Both the position numbers and the translations under genes were made by a program. The notes below the pieces were generated by a model. The model was given only the letters and a program-made list of their open reading frames with translations, did no database searches and was not told where the DNA came from. A stretch of 64,000 nucleotides of DNA, taken from Ignavibacteriota bacterium. Lineage in GTDB: Bacteria > Bacteroidota > Ignavibacteria > Tepidaquicellales > Tepidaquicellaceae. This document shows positions 43,810 through 52,433 of this stretch, piece by piece. The DNA lies in NCBI GenBank assembly GCA_026390735.1, contig JAPLFJ010000051.1:42933-106932 (forward strand), given 5' to 3'. How positions within the stretch are numbered: position 1 is the stretch's first letter; each line of letters starts with the position of its first letter.

Positions 43810-44826
43810 ATGGACTTAAATATAATATGGTTTATACTTGTAGGAGTTTTACTCACCGGATATGCAATACTTGACGGATTCGATTTAGGAGTCGGGGCTT
43901 TGCATTTATTAACCAAGACAGACGAAGAAAGAAGAATTTCAATAAATTCAATTGGTCCTGTATGGGACGGGAACGAAGTCTGGCTCGTAACAGGGGGAGG
44001 TGCGTTGTTTGCAGCATTCCCAGATGTTTATGCAACAGTCTTTTCAGGGTTTTACATAGCTTTTATGTTACTGCTTTTCGTATTAATATTTCGTGCGGTT
44101 GCGATTGAATTCAGAAGTAAGCAGGAAAGCAAAAGATGGAGAGCTATGTGGGATATTGCGTTTAGCGTATCGAGTATAGTCATAGCATTGCTGATGGGAG
44201 TTGCGCTAGGAAACATAATCAGGGGAATTCCGATTGGTGTCGATAAAGAATTTATTGGAACGTTTCTTGGTTTACTAAACCCATATTCTTTATTAGTTGG
44301 AATAACGACAGTTGCACTTTTCACTATGCACGGAGCTATATACCTGGTTATGAAAACCGAGGGCGAGTTACAGAATAAAGTGAGAACCTGGGTGAATAAT
44401 ACTATAATATTTTTTGTTATCTGTTTTGTTACAGCAACGATGGCAACTTTGATTTATTATCCAAATATGATAACTCATTTTAAAGATAATCCTTCATTCT
44501 TTTTAGTTGCTATAGTTACAATGCTTGCAATTGCAAACATACCAAGAGAGATAAACAACAAAAGAGAGTTTAGGGCATTTTTATCATCCGCTTCAACAAT
44601 AGCCCTACTACTTGTTTTATTCGCTATAGGAATATTCCCGAATATAGTGCTTTCAAATCCGATACTAGAAAACAGTCTTACAATTTACAATGCGGCCTCT
44701 TCACAGAAAACATTAATGATAATGCTAATAATGGCAATAATAGGAATGCCGTTCGTAGTGGCATACACAATTATCATTCACAAAATATACAAAGGAAAAG
44801 TGAAGATTGACGATACAAGTTACTGA
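43810..44826 (+). CDS. cydB: Cytochrome bd ubiquinol oxidase subunit II
   Basis: A 338-residue membrane protein of the CydB family. It has the N-terminal DGFDLGVGALHL and VWDGNEVWLVTGGGALFAAF motifs and eight or more transmembrane helices. It partners CydA in the inner membrane. The operon has no cydX or cydDC nearby. Confidence 0.95.
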   Translation: MDLNIIWFILVGVLLTGYAILDGFDLGVGALHLLTKTDEERRISINSIGPVWDGNEVWLVTGGGALFAAFPDVYATVFSGFYIAFMLLLFVLIFRAVAIEFRSKQESKRWRAMWDIAFSVSSIVIALLMGVALGNIIRGIPIGVDKEFIGTFLGLLNPYSLLVGITTVALFTMHGAIYLVMKTEGELQNKVRTWVNNTIIFFVICFVTATMATLIYYPNMITHFKDNPSFFLVAIVTMLAIANIPREINNKREFRAFLSSASTIALLLVLFAIGIFPNIVLSNPILENSLTIYNAASSQKTLMIMLIMAIIGMPFVVAYTIIIHKIYKGKVKIDDTSY

Positions 44827-44864
44827 GTATCACAATTTGCGACTATTTTTTATTAGCAATTACA

Positions 44865-45782
44865 TCAGTTGTTCTTTTGTTTGCCCGGTGCTCCATAATA
44901 GAGAGCGCCGAACTTACAGGAATTTAAACAGGCACCGCACAGGTGACAATCGCCACGAATTAAACTTCCATCAACTATAGATTTAACAGAAGAACAGGGG
45001 GCTTCTTTCTGGCACGCACCACATCCGTTACATTTTTCTTTGTTGAGTCTGATTTTAAAGAATGAAAAATGTTCAAGTATCCACGTAAATAAACCCATAG
45101 GGCAAATGAAGTAGCAAAATGGTTTAAACAAAAAGACACTCGCAGACAGGATTAGCACAAGAAACACTATAAACTCAATTAAGTCAAAAAGAGGCATATC
45201 AAATTCCCAGTGAATAAGGTCGAATAGATTATAATAAAAGTAAGATGATGTCTTCAGTGTTACAACAACGAACAGGAATACAACAAACAGAATAACTCTA
45301 AATGTATTAGTAATCCTGAAAGGAGTTTTAAACTTCTTAAATACAGGAATTTTATAGAGCAATTCCTGTAAACCTCCGACTGGGCAGGCAGTAGAACAAA
45401 ACCCTTTAACGCTTATAAGAGATAAAATACCAACAGCAGACAGAGTTGCCAGAAACTGTGGTTTTAATCCGAACAAAAATGGTTTTGTAGTGGCGCAAAC
45501 AGGAGAAGGGGTAATAAAAAGCAAAGGGAAAAACAACGGCAATACTCCGAAAACAATGAATGAAGAAGCCACAATAACCAATCTGGTTTTTGGGCTGAAC
45601 TTACTGTACCAAAGTGATGCGATAGAAATACATGCAAACGCATAAACAAAAAGATACTTTGCAGATAAAAGAAAGTCCCATAAGCTTTTTCCACTCTTCA
45701 TATTTTCGTGTTCCTGAGCAAGAAGCATTATAGGAAATAATAATAGTATAAATGTTACAAATAGTTTTCTTTTGGACGTCAT
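44865..45782 (-). CDS. NapH-like membrane ferredoxin (4Fe-4S binding protein)
   Basis: A 305-residue protein with an N-terminal signal-like helix and about four further membrane helices. The cytoplasmic motifs are CPVGGLQELL and CPMGLFTWILEHF. Two 4Fe-4S clusters lie near the C-terminus (CNGCGACQKEAPC and CHLCGACLNSCKFGALYYG). Such NapH/CcoG/RdxA-type proteins pass electrons across the membrane or help build metal centres. It is convergent with cydB. Confidence 0.8.
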   Translation of the reverse strand: MTSKRKLFVTFILLLFPIMLLAQEHENMKSGKSLWDFLLSAKYLFVYAFACISIASLWYSKFSPKTRLVIVASSFIVFGVLPLFFPLLFITPSPVCATTKPFLFGLKPQFLATLSAVGILSLISVKGFCSTACPVGGLQELLYKIPVFKKFKTPFRITNTFRVILFVVFLFVVVTLKTSSYFYYNLFDLIHWEFDMPLFDLIEFIVFLVLILSASVFLFKPFCYFICPMGLFTWILEHFSFFKIRLNKEKCNGCGACQKEAPCSSVKSIVDGSLIRGDCHLCGACLNSCKFGALYYGAPGKQKNN

Positions 45783-45851
45783 AAGATTTTAAAAAGTTAT
45801 AAACCTGCAACTGCCTTATTAAAAAGCAGAAGCAGGAAGTTTTAAATTATG

Positions 45852-46271
45852 TTATTTATTTCTCCAGCAGTTTCCTCTTAAATTGCCGTTACCATTTCTA
45901 TTACCATTACCTTTATTGCTGCCCCATTTTGGGGTGCCATTATCATCGGCTAAAATGAGTTTACTTCCGTTTTGTTCAATAGTGAATGGATAAAGATGGT
46001 TTTGACCATTAATCGTTTTTACGTTGCCCTTAATTGAGGCATCGGATAAAGACAGATTATAATTGTTGTTATTCCAAAACCAGACAGGACCAAGATGAAC
46101 AATATACTCTGTTCCATCTGAAGTCTTTAAAGAGGCACTTGGTCTTTGATTATCCGTAATAGTACCGGATATTGTTTGAACGTTTTCGTTACTCCACTGA
46201 TTATTTGCTCTTTGAGCAAATGAGGTGGTTGTGATAAGCAAAAACGCCAATAGCATTAATAAGTTTTTCAT
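45852..46271 (-). CDS. Small secreted protein, tandem paralogue
   Basis: A 139-residue protein with signal peptide ending TTSFAQ. The core contains WSNENVQTISGTITDNQRPS, VHLGPVWFWNNNNYNL, IKGNVKTINGQNHLYPFTIE and an Asn/Gly/Arg-rich tail. Core strands suggest an OB-like fold. It is clearly paralogous to 46561-46962. The function is unknown; it lies near the copper receptor operon and could be periplasmic or extracellular. Confidence 0.7.
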   Translation of the reverse strand: MKNLLMLLAFLLITTTSFAQRANNQWSNENVQTISGTITDNQRPSASLKTSDGTEYIVHLGPVWFWNNNNYNLSLSDASIKGNVKTINGQNHLYPFTIEQNGSKLILADDNGTPKWGSNKGNGNRNGNGNLRGNCWRNK

Positions 46272-46505
46272 TGTTTTGTACTTTAGTTGTTTTAATAAAT
46301 CCTTTTCACTATTAATGAAGCAATTACTGTGCCATTAACAACATTGATTTTTTCAATTAAATCAGCTTTTTTAAGAATATTTAGGACAAAACATGCCGAA
46401 ATTCGTCAATTTCGTCGACTATTATATAATGAATTACAAAAGAAGATATGATAATTATTGGTTTAGAAGTGAGGATGAGTTGGTATTTTTGTGAAAGATA
46501 ATAAA

Positions 46506-46538
46506 ACTGCTTCAATTTTAAGCATATATTGAAGCAGT
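46506..46538 (-). terminator. Rho-independent terminator
   Basis: ACTGCTTCAAT and ATTGAAGCAGT form a perfect 11-bp stem with an 11-nt loop. On the minus strand it follows the stop of the secreted protein at 46561 and continues into TTTTATTAT. It separates the two tandem paralogues into distinct transcripts. Confidence 0.8.
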
Positions 46539-46560
46539 CGCGTTTGTAAATTTTACCTAC

Positions 46561-46962
46561 TTACCAATTTCTTCGATTATTTCTTCTGCCGTTATTTCCG
46601 CTGCTGTTACCCCAATTCGGCACACCTTTTTCATCTGCAATAGTAATGACAGAACTGTTTTGCTCTATAGTGAATGGGTAAATGTGTAATTCACCATTTT
46701 CAGTTTTTACATTACCTTTGATTTTTACCGCACCTGTTTGCAGCGAATAATTATTCTCATTCCAGAACCAGATTGGACCAAGATGAACTTTGTAATAAGA
46801 ACCATCGTCTGCTGTCATATAGCTTGTCGGACGGGAATTATCATAAACGATACCAGAAATTGTTTGAACATTTTCATTACTCCATTGGTAATTTGCTCTT
46901 TGAGCAAAAGTTAAAGTGGAAAGAAGTAAAAAGGCAGATACTAAAAACATTTTTCTAAACAT
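46561..46962 (-). CDS. Small secreted protein, tandem paralogue
   Basis: A 133-residue paralogue of 45852-46271 with signal peptide ending TLTFAQ. It shares WSNENVQTISG, VHLGPIWFWNENNYSL, IKGNVKT and YPFTIEQN. The tail is Asn/Arg-rich (NNGRRNNRRNW). It probably arose by tandem duplication. The two copies diverge mostly in the loops and tails. The function is unknown. Confidence 0.7.
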   Translation of the reverse strand: MFRKMFLVSAFLLLSTLTFAQRANYQWSNENVQTISGIVYDNSRPTSYMTADDGSYYKVHLGPIWFWNENNYSLQTGAVKIKGNVKTENGELHIYPFTIEQNSSVITIADEKGVPNWGNSSGNNGRRNNRRNW

Positions 46963-47119
46963 AATTTGTTTCCTTTCAATTTATTAACAACCTTAAATGG
47001 TTATTATTTTGAAAAACTTGTTATATAAACCTAAGAAATTATGAATGCATATGTAATAGTCCGATAGGACGAAAAAGGAACTACTCCGTATAGGTTAGCA
47101 AGTATTAATGTTATACAAG

Positions 47120-47152
47120 TTATAGCATCATTTAAGCAGAATTTTGCTATAA
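47120..47152. other. Inverted repeat downstream of the copper receptor operon
   Basis: TTATAGCA and TGCTATAA, exact complements separated by 17 bp, lie 42 bp beyond the stop of the TonB receptor gene. There is no T-run on the relevant strand, so it is only a weak terminator candidate; an operator for the secreted paralogue at 46561-46962 is the other option. Confidence 0.3.
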
Positions 47153-47193
47153 TACAAATGTCAAAAAATAACCTGTAACACCCTTAAATCAGA

Positions 47194-49029
47194 TTAAAAA
47201 GAATACAGAACACCAAAAACAAAATTTCTACCTGTTTCATATACACGAGCACCGCTTGAATACGGGTTTCGGGCATAAGAGAGGAAATTATAGTATGTGT
47301 TGTTTAAGATATTTCTAACCTCCAATGACAAGCTTAATTCTTTCAACACATAATTTAAGCCAAGGTTTATAACGTTATAAGTATTTGATTTGCTTTCGAA
47401 AAGTGTTTCATCAATCCTTGTTTGTGCGTTATTGTATATATGAGTCAAGTATAAGCTGGTGCCCGCAAATTCCGGGGATACAATATTGGTTGTTATTCTC
47501 AAAGGAGCTATCTCTGATAATGGAATTTCGTTTGAAACATTCTGACCATAAGTGTAAGATAGTTCAGAAGATAAAAATTTGTATTTTAAAGCAATATTTG
47601 CACCCCAGATGTACGCATTAATATTGTCATAAGTCAGATAGTTCTTTGATAAAGCTACTTTTTTGGTCAAGTTAACATAATTATAAACATAGTTACCATA
47701 TAATTCTAATTTAATTATATTATTGTTAAGCATAGCTCTCAACGTAATTTTCGATGGATTAATTAAATCAGGATTGCCAGACCACCAAGCATTATTTCCG
47801 GGGCGGCGGATAGCAATATACAGATTCTCCGGTTCGGGTGCCTCCGTAGAAAATTCGAGAAATGTTCCGAAATAAGTATCTTTGTTTAATTTACTATTGT
47901 AACCGCTGCTGAGCGAAAGTTTATAAAACAATTTTGTATCAGAAATATCCGGATAGTTCACTTTATAGTATTCCATATTTTCAGAGCCTATAACATTAAT
48001 CAAGCCACCGGCTTTCATGTTAAAGGTAAAATTTTTATGTGAAAATATTTTTTGTCCAGTTAAAGAATACTGCCTTAAATTCGGAATTGCCTTATTAACC
48101 AAATTGACATTGCCCATAACTATTTTATTATCAGAAAGCCAGTTACGGAAATAAAATTCCAAGAAATCATTGAATATTCCTAACGTAAAATTACGCGCCT
48201 TTGTTTCCATATAGGAAGGACTTACACGTAACTCATTTGTCATTAAGTGATCAGTATAATTAAAGTATACCTTGTATGATTTATATTTGAAATTTGCACT
48301 GGCCACATTATTGAATATTTCATCCATCTGTAAATAAGGGAACAAAATGTTATTCGAATGCGAATACGACAAACCGTATTTCAAATCATCTTTTATTCCG
48401 TTCAATGTTCCTTCGGCAAAAGAGTAACTATAGTTATCTTTATAAGAATAAAGTGTTTTATAATCTCTGTTTTCTCCGTCTTTATATGGCTTTCCAAACG
48501 AATACCTTAAACCTATTTCGTTATGCTTATAATTAGTATTTAAATATCCATCAAAAGTTTCGGAGTTACCCTGCGAACCGCTAATACCCGTTTTAACCTT
48601 GAAAGGTATTTCAGGTTTGTTTCTTTGAAACTCTACGCTACCGGCAAATCCCGACTGTAATGTCGAGTTTGTTTTATATAAACTTATTGAGGACATAGAA
48701 ATCGGATTTATCCTTGTTAATGGAGGATCCATTCTGTTAGGACAAGCATTGTGATACCTCTCCCCGTCAATAATAATATTTATATCCCCTCTTTTAAAAC
48801 CATCTGAATAAATATCCTGAGCAAAGAAGACCCCTTTAGAAATTAAACTGAACCCGTTTCTTGAAAGTACATCGGTATAATTACCTTTTTCTATTTTATG
48901 ATTTATGCTTACATAAGAAGAAGATTCTATTAAAACCGGCTTCAGCCAATATACTTTTAATGTGTCGTTTTGTGATAATAACACATTGCTTATAAGTACT
49001 ATTATTGTTAGCAGTATAATTTTTTTCAT
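47194..49029 (-). CDS. TonB-dependent copper receptor (OprC/NosA-like)
   Basis: A 611-residue outer-membrane receptor. A signal peptide ends LLSQ. The plug domain (about 25-140) contains DINIIIDGERYHNACPNRMD, so Cys96-x3-Met100 reproduces the CxxxM of OprC/NosA. DHLMTN gives His261-x-Met263, matching the HxM half of that copper site. A 22-strand barrel follows, ending VFGVLYSF. The family imports copper. The start overlaps the stop of a NifX-family gene by 4 bp, in an operon DUF134-NifX-receptor. Confidence 0.85.
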   Translation of the reverse strand: MKKIILLTIIVLISNVLLSQNDTLKVYWLKPVLIESSSYVSINHKIEKGNYTDVLSRNGFSLISKGVFFAQDIYSDGFKRGDINIIIDGERYHNACPNRMDPPLTRINPISMSSISLYKTNSTLQSGFAGSVEFQRNKPEIPFKVKTGISGSQGNSETFDGYLNTNYKHNEIGLRYSFGKPYKDGENRDYKTLYSYKDNYSYSFAEGTLNGIKDDLKYGLSYSHSNNILFPYLQMDEIFNNVASANFKYKSYKVYFNYTDHLMTNELRVSPSYMETKARNFTLGIFNDFLEFYFRNWLSDNKIVMGNVNLVNKAIPNLRQYSLTGQKIFSHKNFTFNMKAGGLINVIGSENMEYYKVNYPDISDTKLFYKLSLSSGYNSKLNKDTYFGTFLEFSTEAPEPENLYIAIRRPGNNAWWSGNPDLINPSKITLRAMLNNNIIKLELYGNYVYNYVNLTKKVALSKNYLTYDNINAYIWGANIALKYKFLSSELSYTYGQNVSNEIPLSEIAPLRITTNIVSPEFAGTSLYLTHIYNNAQTRIDETLFESKSNTYNVINLGLNYVLKELSLSLEVRNILNNTYYNFLSYARNPYSSGARVYETGRNFVFGVLYSF

Positions 49030-49352
49030 AAAACTATAATTTTATTAATTGACAATATTTCTTTCACAGAAATGCTTTTCCTGAATATTACTAACTGGAT
49101 ATCCTTTTCTTCGAGAAAAGTTTTTGCAACCGGACCAAAATCACCTGATATAATTGTATTGATACCATTATCAATACAATATTTAATTGTAACTCTACCT
49201 TTGTGCTTAGCCTTTTTGTTTGCAGGATTTTCAAAGAAGTCATATTTCTTACTAACAGAATCATAAATGCAAAAATATTCACTTTTCCCAAAACACTCCG
49301 AAAGATTTGTTTCTATATTAGGTTCTTTACAAGTAATTAAAACTTTTGCCAT
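49026..49352 (-). CDS. NifX/orange-protein-family protein (short type)
   Basis: A 108-residue protein related to 32595-32918. It contains CFGKSEYFCIYD near residue 21 and TIISGDFGPVAKTFL, and no His-rich tail. It starts 8 bp after the DUF134 gene and overlaps the copper receptor gene by 4 bp. A cytoplasmic metal-cluster protein translated with a copper receptor fits a copper-containing cluster as in the orange protein, which is inference. Confidence 0.85.
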   Translation of the reverse strand: MAKVLITCKEPNIETNLSECFGKSEYFCIYDSVSKKYDFFENPANKKAKHKGRVTIKYCIDNGINTIISGDFGPVAKTFLEEKDIQLVIFRKSISVKEILSINKIIVL

Positions 49353-49360
49353 ATAAATTA

Positions 49361-49759
49361 TTAAAATGATGTAAACAAATCAGTATTACAAATTGGACAT
49401 AGCTTATCAAGAAATGCGACAGGAATAGTAAATATTGCATCACAGTTGTAACATTCATACCAATCACCCTGCAAAACAGCGTTACCCTTGCTAAACTTTA
49501 TCCCTTTTGCCTCCACAAATGCTTTAGATATCTTTTTAAGTGCCGAATTAAAAATTCTTGTGAATGTCGGACGAGACACTTCCATATGTTTCGAGGCTTT
49601 CAAATGGTTTAAATCGTCATAATAAACTAATTTAAACGCTTCATATTCTTCCCACTTTAATTCAAGGTATTCAATTTCTTTCTTTGAGGATGAACACGGA
49701 GAAAAACTCCTTGTCCGAGGGGGGGTTGATACTTTCCTATTTATAAATGGACGCGCCAT
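49361..49759 (-). CDS. DUF134 regulator with C-terminal zinc ribbon
   Basis: A 132-residue protein: MARPFINRKVSTPPRTRSFS, the HTH (KWEEYEAFKLVYYDDLNHLK; EVSRPTFTRIFNSALKK), and a Cys4 ribbon (CYNC...CPIC). It heads the copper receptor operon and is the likely local regulator. Upstream (49927-49940) lies TTGTTCATAATAAA, 12 of 14 identical to one arm of the palindrome at 35199-35226, but no second arm is visible. Confidence 0.85.
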   Translation of the reverse strand: MARPFINRKVSTPPRTRSFSPCSSSKKEIEYLELKWEEYEAFKLVYYDDLNHLKASKHMEVSRPTFTRIFNSALKKISKAFVEAKGIKFSKGNAVLQGDWYECYNCDAIFTIPVAFLDKLCPICNTDLFTSF

Positions 49760-50199
49760 GGACCTGAAAGATATTTAAATTATAAAAAATGCTTTGACAG
49801 CAGAAACAAATACAATATGTTTAAAAAACCAATGACAACTTATCTTAAAATGCGAAATCGTCAAAACCTCGGATATTGAAAATTTTGTAACTCATTTGTA
49901 TATTAAGTATAACAGTTATAAGCGATTGTTCATAATAAATATAGCAATAATAATTAAATTTAACAATTTAATGATTAAGTAAATATAGTGATCTTAATTT
50001 ACCCTTTATTTGCCATTGACAATTAAATCCTTTATGAATAATTTATATATCTTAAATTTTAATATAACAGCTTAACTCTATAAGAAAGCAAAGTTATGAA
50101 CGATTACATAGAACCATTTTCCCCAAGATGAAAGAGTCTTTGAAAACAGAACGAACAATAACAATTATCTCATATAAATTTATATAAGAAAATATTTCC
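49760..50199. other. Divergent spacer, AT-rich
   Basis: No gene seen. It should hold the promoters of the DUF134-NifX-copper receptor operon (minus) and of the octaheme cytochrome operon (plus). The only notable item is the half-palindrome TTGTTCATAATAAA at 49927-49940. No clear sigma-54 box or terminator is visible. Confidence 0.4.
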
Positions 50200-51771
50200 A
50201 TGAAAAAAGTATTTATAGCAATTACCTTATTTGTACTGGCAGTGACTGCAGCAGCCATATTCCTGATGCCGAATCAGCAGGACCAGAACAAGGTTGACAA
50301 ATTACGAGAAAAATATTCGACGAAGACAAAATCGTCGGTTGATCACTCGAAGTTTGAAACATTAAAGAAAGATTTTAACACACCTCAGGAAGTAACTGCT
50401 GCCTGTAATACCTGCCACACAGACAGGCACACAGAAGTGATGAACTCAAGCCACTGGAACTGGGAAAGACAGGAGTACGTGAAAGGCAGAGGGATTATTT
50501 CTATCGGAAAGAAGAATGCCATTAATAATTTCTGTATCGGTGTTGAGGGTAATGAACAAAGTTGTGCAAAATGCCACATTGGGTTCGGTATGACGGACAA
50601 AACATTTACGTTTACAGACCAGAACAATGTTGACTGCTTAGTCTGCCACGATAACACTGAGACTTACGCAAAGGGAAACGAAATGTCAGGGTATCCAGAC
50701 CCTAAGCTTCATTTAAGCAATATTGCACAACACGTAGGCAAGCCCAAAAGGACGAATTGCGGAGTGTGTCACTTTTTTGGAGGCGGTGGAAACAACGTTA
50801 AGCATGGTGATTTAGAGAAGTCAATGTTTGAGCCAAAGAAAATTGTTGATGTGCACATGGGAACTGACGGAAAGAACCTTCAGTGCGTTGACTGCCATAC
50901 GGCAGAAAAGCACAATATTCTCGGCAAAGTTTATTCGTTGTCATCGATGAACAGAGACCGTTCTACCTGTGAGCAATGCCATACTGAAAGTCCACACAAG
51001 AGTTCTGTTTTAAATGAGCATAACGTGAAAGTTGCATGTCAGACTTGTCATATTCCCGTTTATGCAAAAGTGAATTCAACAAAGATGGAATGGGACTGGT
51101 CGACTGCAGGAAAGCTCAAAGACGGCAAACCATACGAAGAGGATGATGCGGACGGTAATCACACATACCTTTCAATTAAAGGAAGTTTTAAATGGGGAAA
51201 GAATTTAAAACCTGAGTATGTATGGTTTAACGGTAATGCACAGCATTATTTACTTGGAGATACAATAAGCGATACTACAAAGCCGCTTGTGCTGAACAAA
51301 TTACTTGGTTCATACAACGACAGAGACTCTAAGATTATACCAGTAAAGATACACAGAGCCAAGCAGCCATACGATCCTGTGAATAAAATGCTGATACAGC
51401 CAAAACTTTTTGCAAGCAAGACAGGAGAAGGAGCACTATGGAAAGATTTCGACTGGCAAAGGGCTTCAGAAGTCGGAATGAAGGATGTTGACCTTCCATT
51501 CAGCGGGCAGATTGCTTTCATCAGAACCGAAATGTACTGGCCGATAAATCACATGGTATCTCAAAAAGATTCAACGCTTAAATGCATAGACTGTCATACG
51601 AGAACTGACAGCAGAATTGCAAACCTTAAAGATTTTTACATGCCCGGAAGAGATTACAATAAGATAGTTGATTATACAGGAACGGGAATAATACTGGTAA
51701 CATTTTTAGGAATTGCAATTCACGGAACATTAAGGTTCAGATCATCAAAGAAACGAAACATCAAAAAATAA
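50200..51771 (+). CDS. Octaheme c-type cytochrome of the tetrathionate reductase (Otr) family
   Basis: A 523-residue protein with an N-terminal signal/anchor helix and eight CxxCH sites: CNTCH, CAKCH, CLVCH, CGVCH, CVDCH, CEQCH, CQTCH, CIDCH. The GVCHFFGGGGNNVKHGDLE stretch and DCLVCHDNTETY are typical of the Otr family, whose Shewanella member reduces tetrathionate, nitrite and hydroxylamine in vitro. A C-terminal transmembrane helix (about 497-513) anchors it. It is co-transcribed with a cytochrome b, probably its quinol partner. Confidence 0.9.
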   Translation: MKKVFIAITLFVLAVTAAAIFLMPNQQDQNKVDKLREKYSTKTKSSVDHSKFETLKKDFNTPQEVTAACNTCHTDRHTEVMNSSHWNWERQEYVKGRGIISIGKKNAINNFCIGVEGNEQSCAKCHIGFGMTDKTFTFTDQNNVDCLVCHDNTETYAKGNEMSGYPDPKLHLSNIAQHVGKPKRTNCGVCHFFGGGGNNVKHGDLEKSMFEPKKIVDVHMGTDGKNLQCVDCHTAEKHNILGKVYSLSSMNRDRSTCEQCHTESPHKSSVLNEHNVKVACQTCHIPVYAKVNSTKMEWDWSTAGKLKDGKPYEEDDADGNHTYLSIKGSFKWGKNLKPEYVWFNGNAQHYLLGDTISDTTKPLVLNKLLGSYNDRDSKIIPVKIHRAKQPYDPVNKMLIQPKLFASKTGEGALWKDFDWQRASEVGMKDVDLPFSGQIAFIRTEMYWPINHMVSQKDSTLKCIDCHTRTDSRIANLKDFYMPGRDYNKIVDYTGTGIILVTFLGIAIHGTLRFRSSKKRNIKK

Positions 51772-51775
51772 GATT

Positions 51776-52432
51776 ATGTCAAAAAACGTATTAATATACA
51801 AATCATTCGAAAGATTCTGGCACTGGATGCAGGCACTATTAATATTCTTTCTTGCGGCAACAGGCTTTGAAATACACGGGACTTACACATTCTTCGGATT
51901 TGAGAATGCAGTTACGTATCACAATATTGCAGCATACGGATTTATGATACTCATAGTATTTGCCGTATTCTGGCATTTCACTACGGGTGAGTGGAGACAG
52001 TACATTCCAACGCTCGAACACATAAGGGCACAGTTAAATTATTACCTGTTCGGGATTTTCAAGAATGCACACCATCCGACAAAGAAGACGGTATTAAGTA
52101 AATTGAATCCATTGCAGAAACTAACATACTTTGGTTTAAAAATGTTAGTGATACCTATCATGGTAATATCAGGTTTATTATACATGTTTTACAGGTATCC
52201 GCAGAACCAGGGAGTGGAAAGCATTAACATAGACTCGCTTGAAATAGTAGGTGTCCTGCATACGGCAGGTGCAATAATGCTGGTTGCATTCCTTATAACG
52301 CACTTATACTTAATAACAACGGGGGAAACACCGACATCTAATCTGAAGGCGATGCTTACGGGATATGAAGAGCTCGAAGGAGAAGAAGAAACAGCGGTAG
52401 AAAATTCAGAAACTTTAAACAGTAAAATATAA
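51776..52432 (+). CDS. Cytochrome b561-type membrane subunit
   Basis: A 218-residue protein with four transmembrane helices and conserved histidines (RFWHWMQALLIFFLAATGFE; VTYHNIAAYGF; VFWHFTTGEW; GVLHTAGAIMLVAFLITHLY). It matches di-heme cytochrome b subunits of hydrogenases and thiosulfate reductases. It starts 4 bp after the octaheme cytochrome and should exchange electrons between the quinone pool and that cytochrome. The acidic tail is cytoplasmic. Confidence 0.88.
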   Translation: MSKNVLIYKSFERFWHWMQALLIFFLAATGFEIHGTYTFFGFENAVTYHNIAAYGFMILIVFAVFWHFTTGEWRQYIPTLEHIRAQLNYYLFGIFKNAHHPTKKTVLSKLNPLQKLTYFGLKMLVIPIMVISGLLYMFYRYPQNQGVESINIDSLEIVGVLHTAGAIMLVAFLITHLYLITTGETPTSNLKAMLTGYEELEGEEETAVENSETLNSKI

Positions 52433-52433
52433 T

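Noticed and set aside
32595..49352. Nitrogen fixation cluster
   Set aside because: NifX-family genes alone do not indicate nitrogenase; no nifHDK, nifB or nifEN is in the window.
49927..49940. Third full DUF134-type operator
   Set aside because: Only one arm (TTGTTCATAATAAA) is present; the second arm and the CATATG centre are absent.
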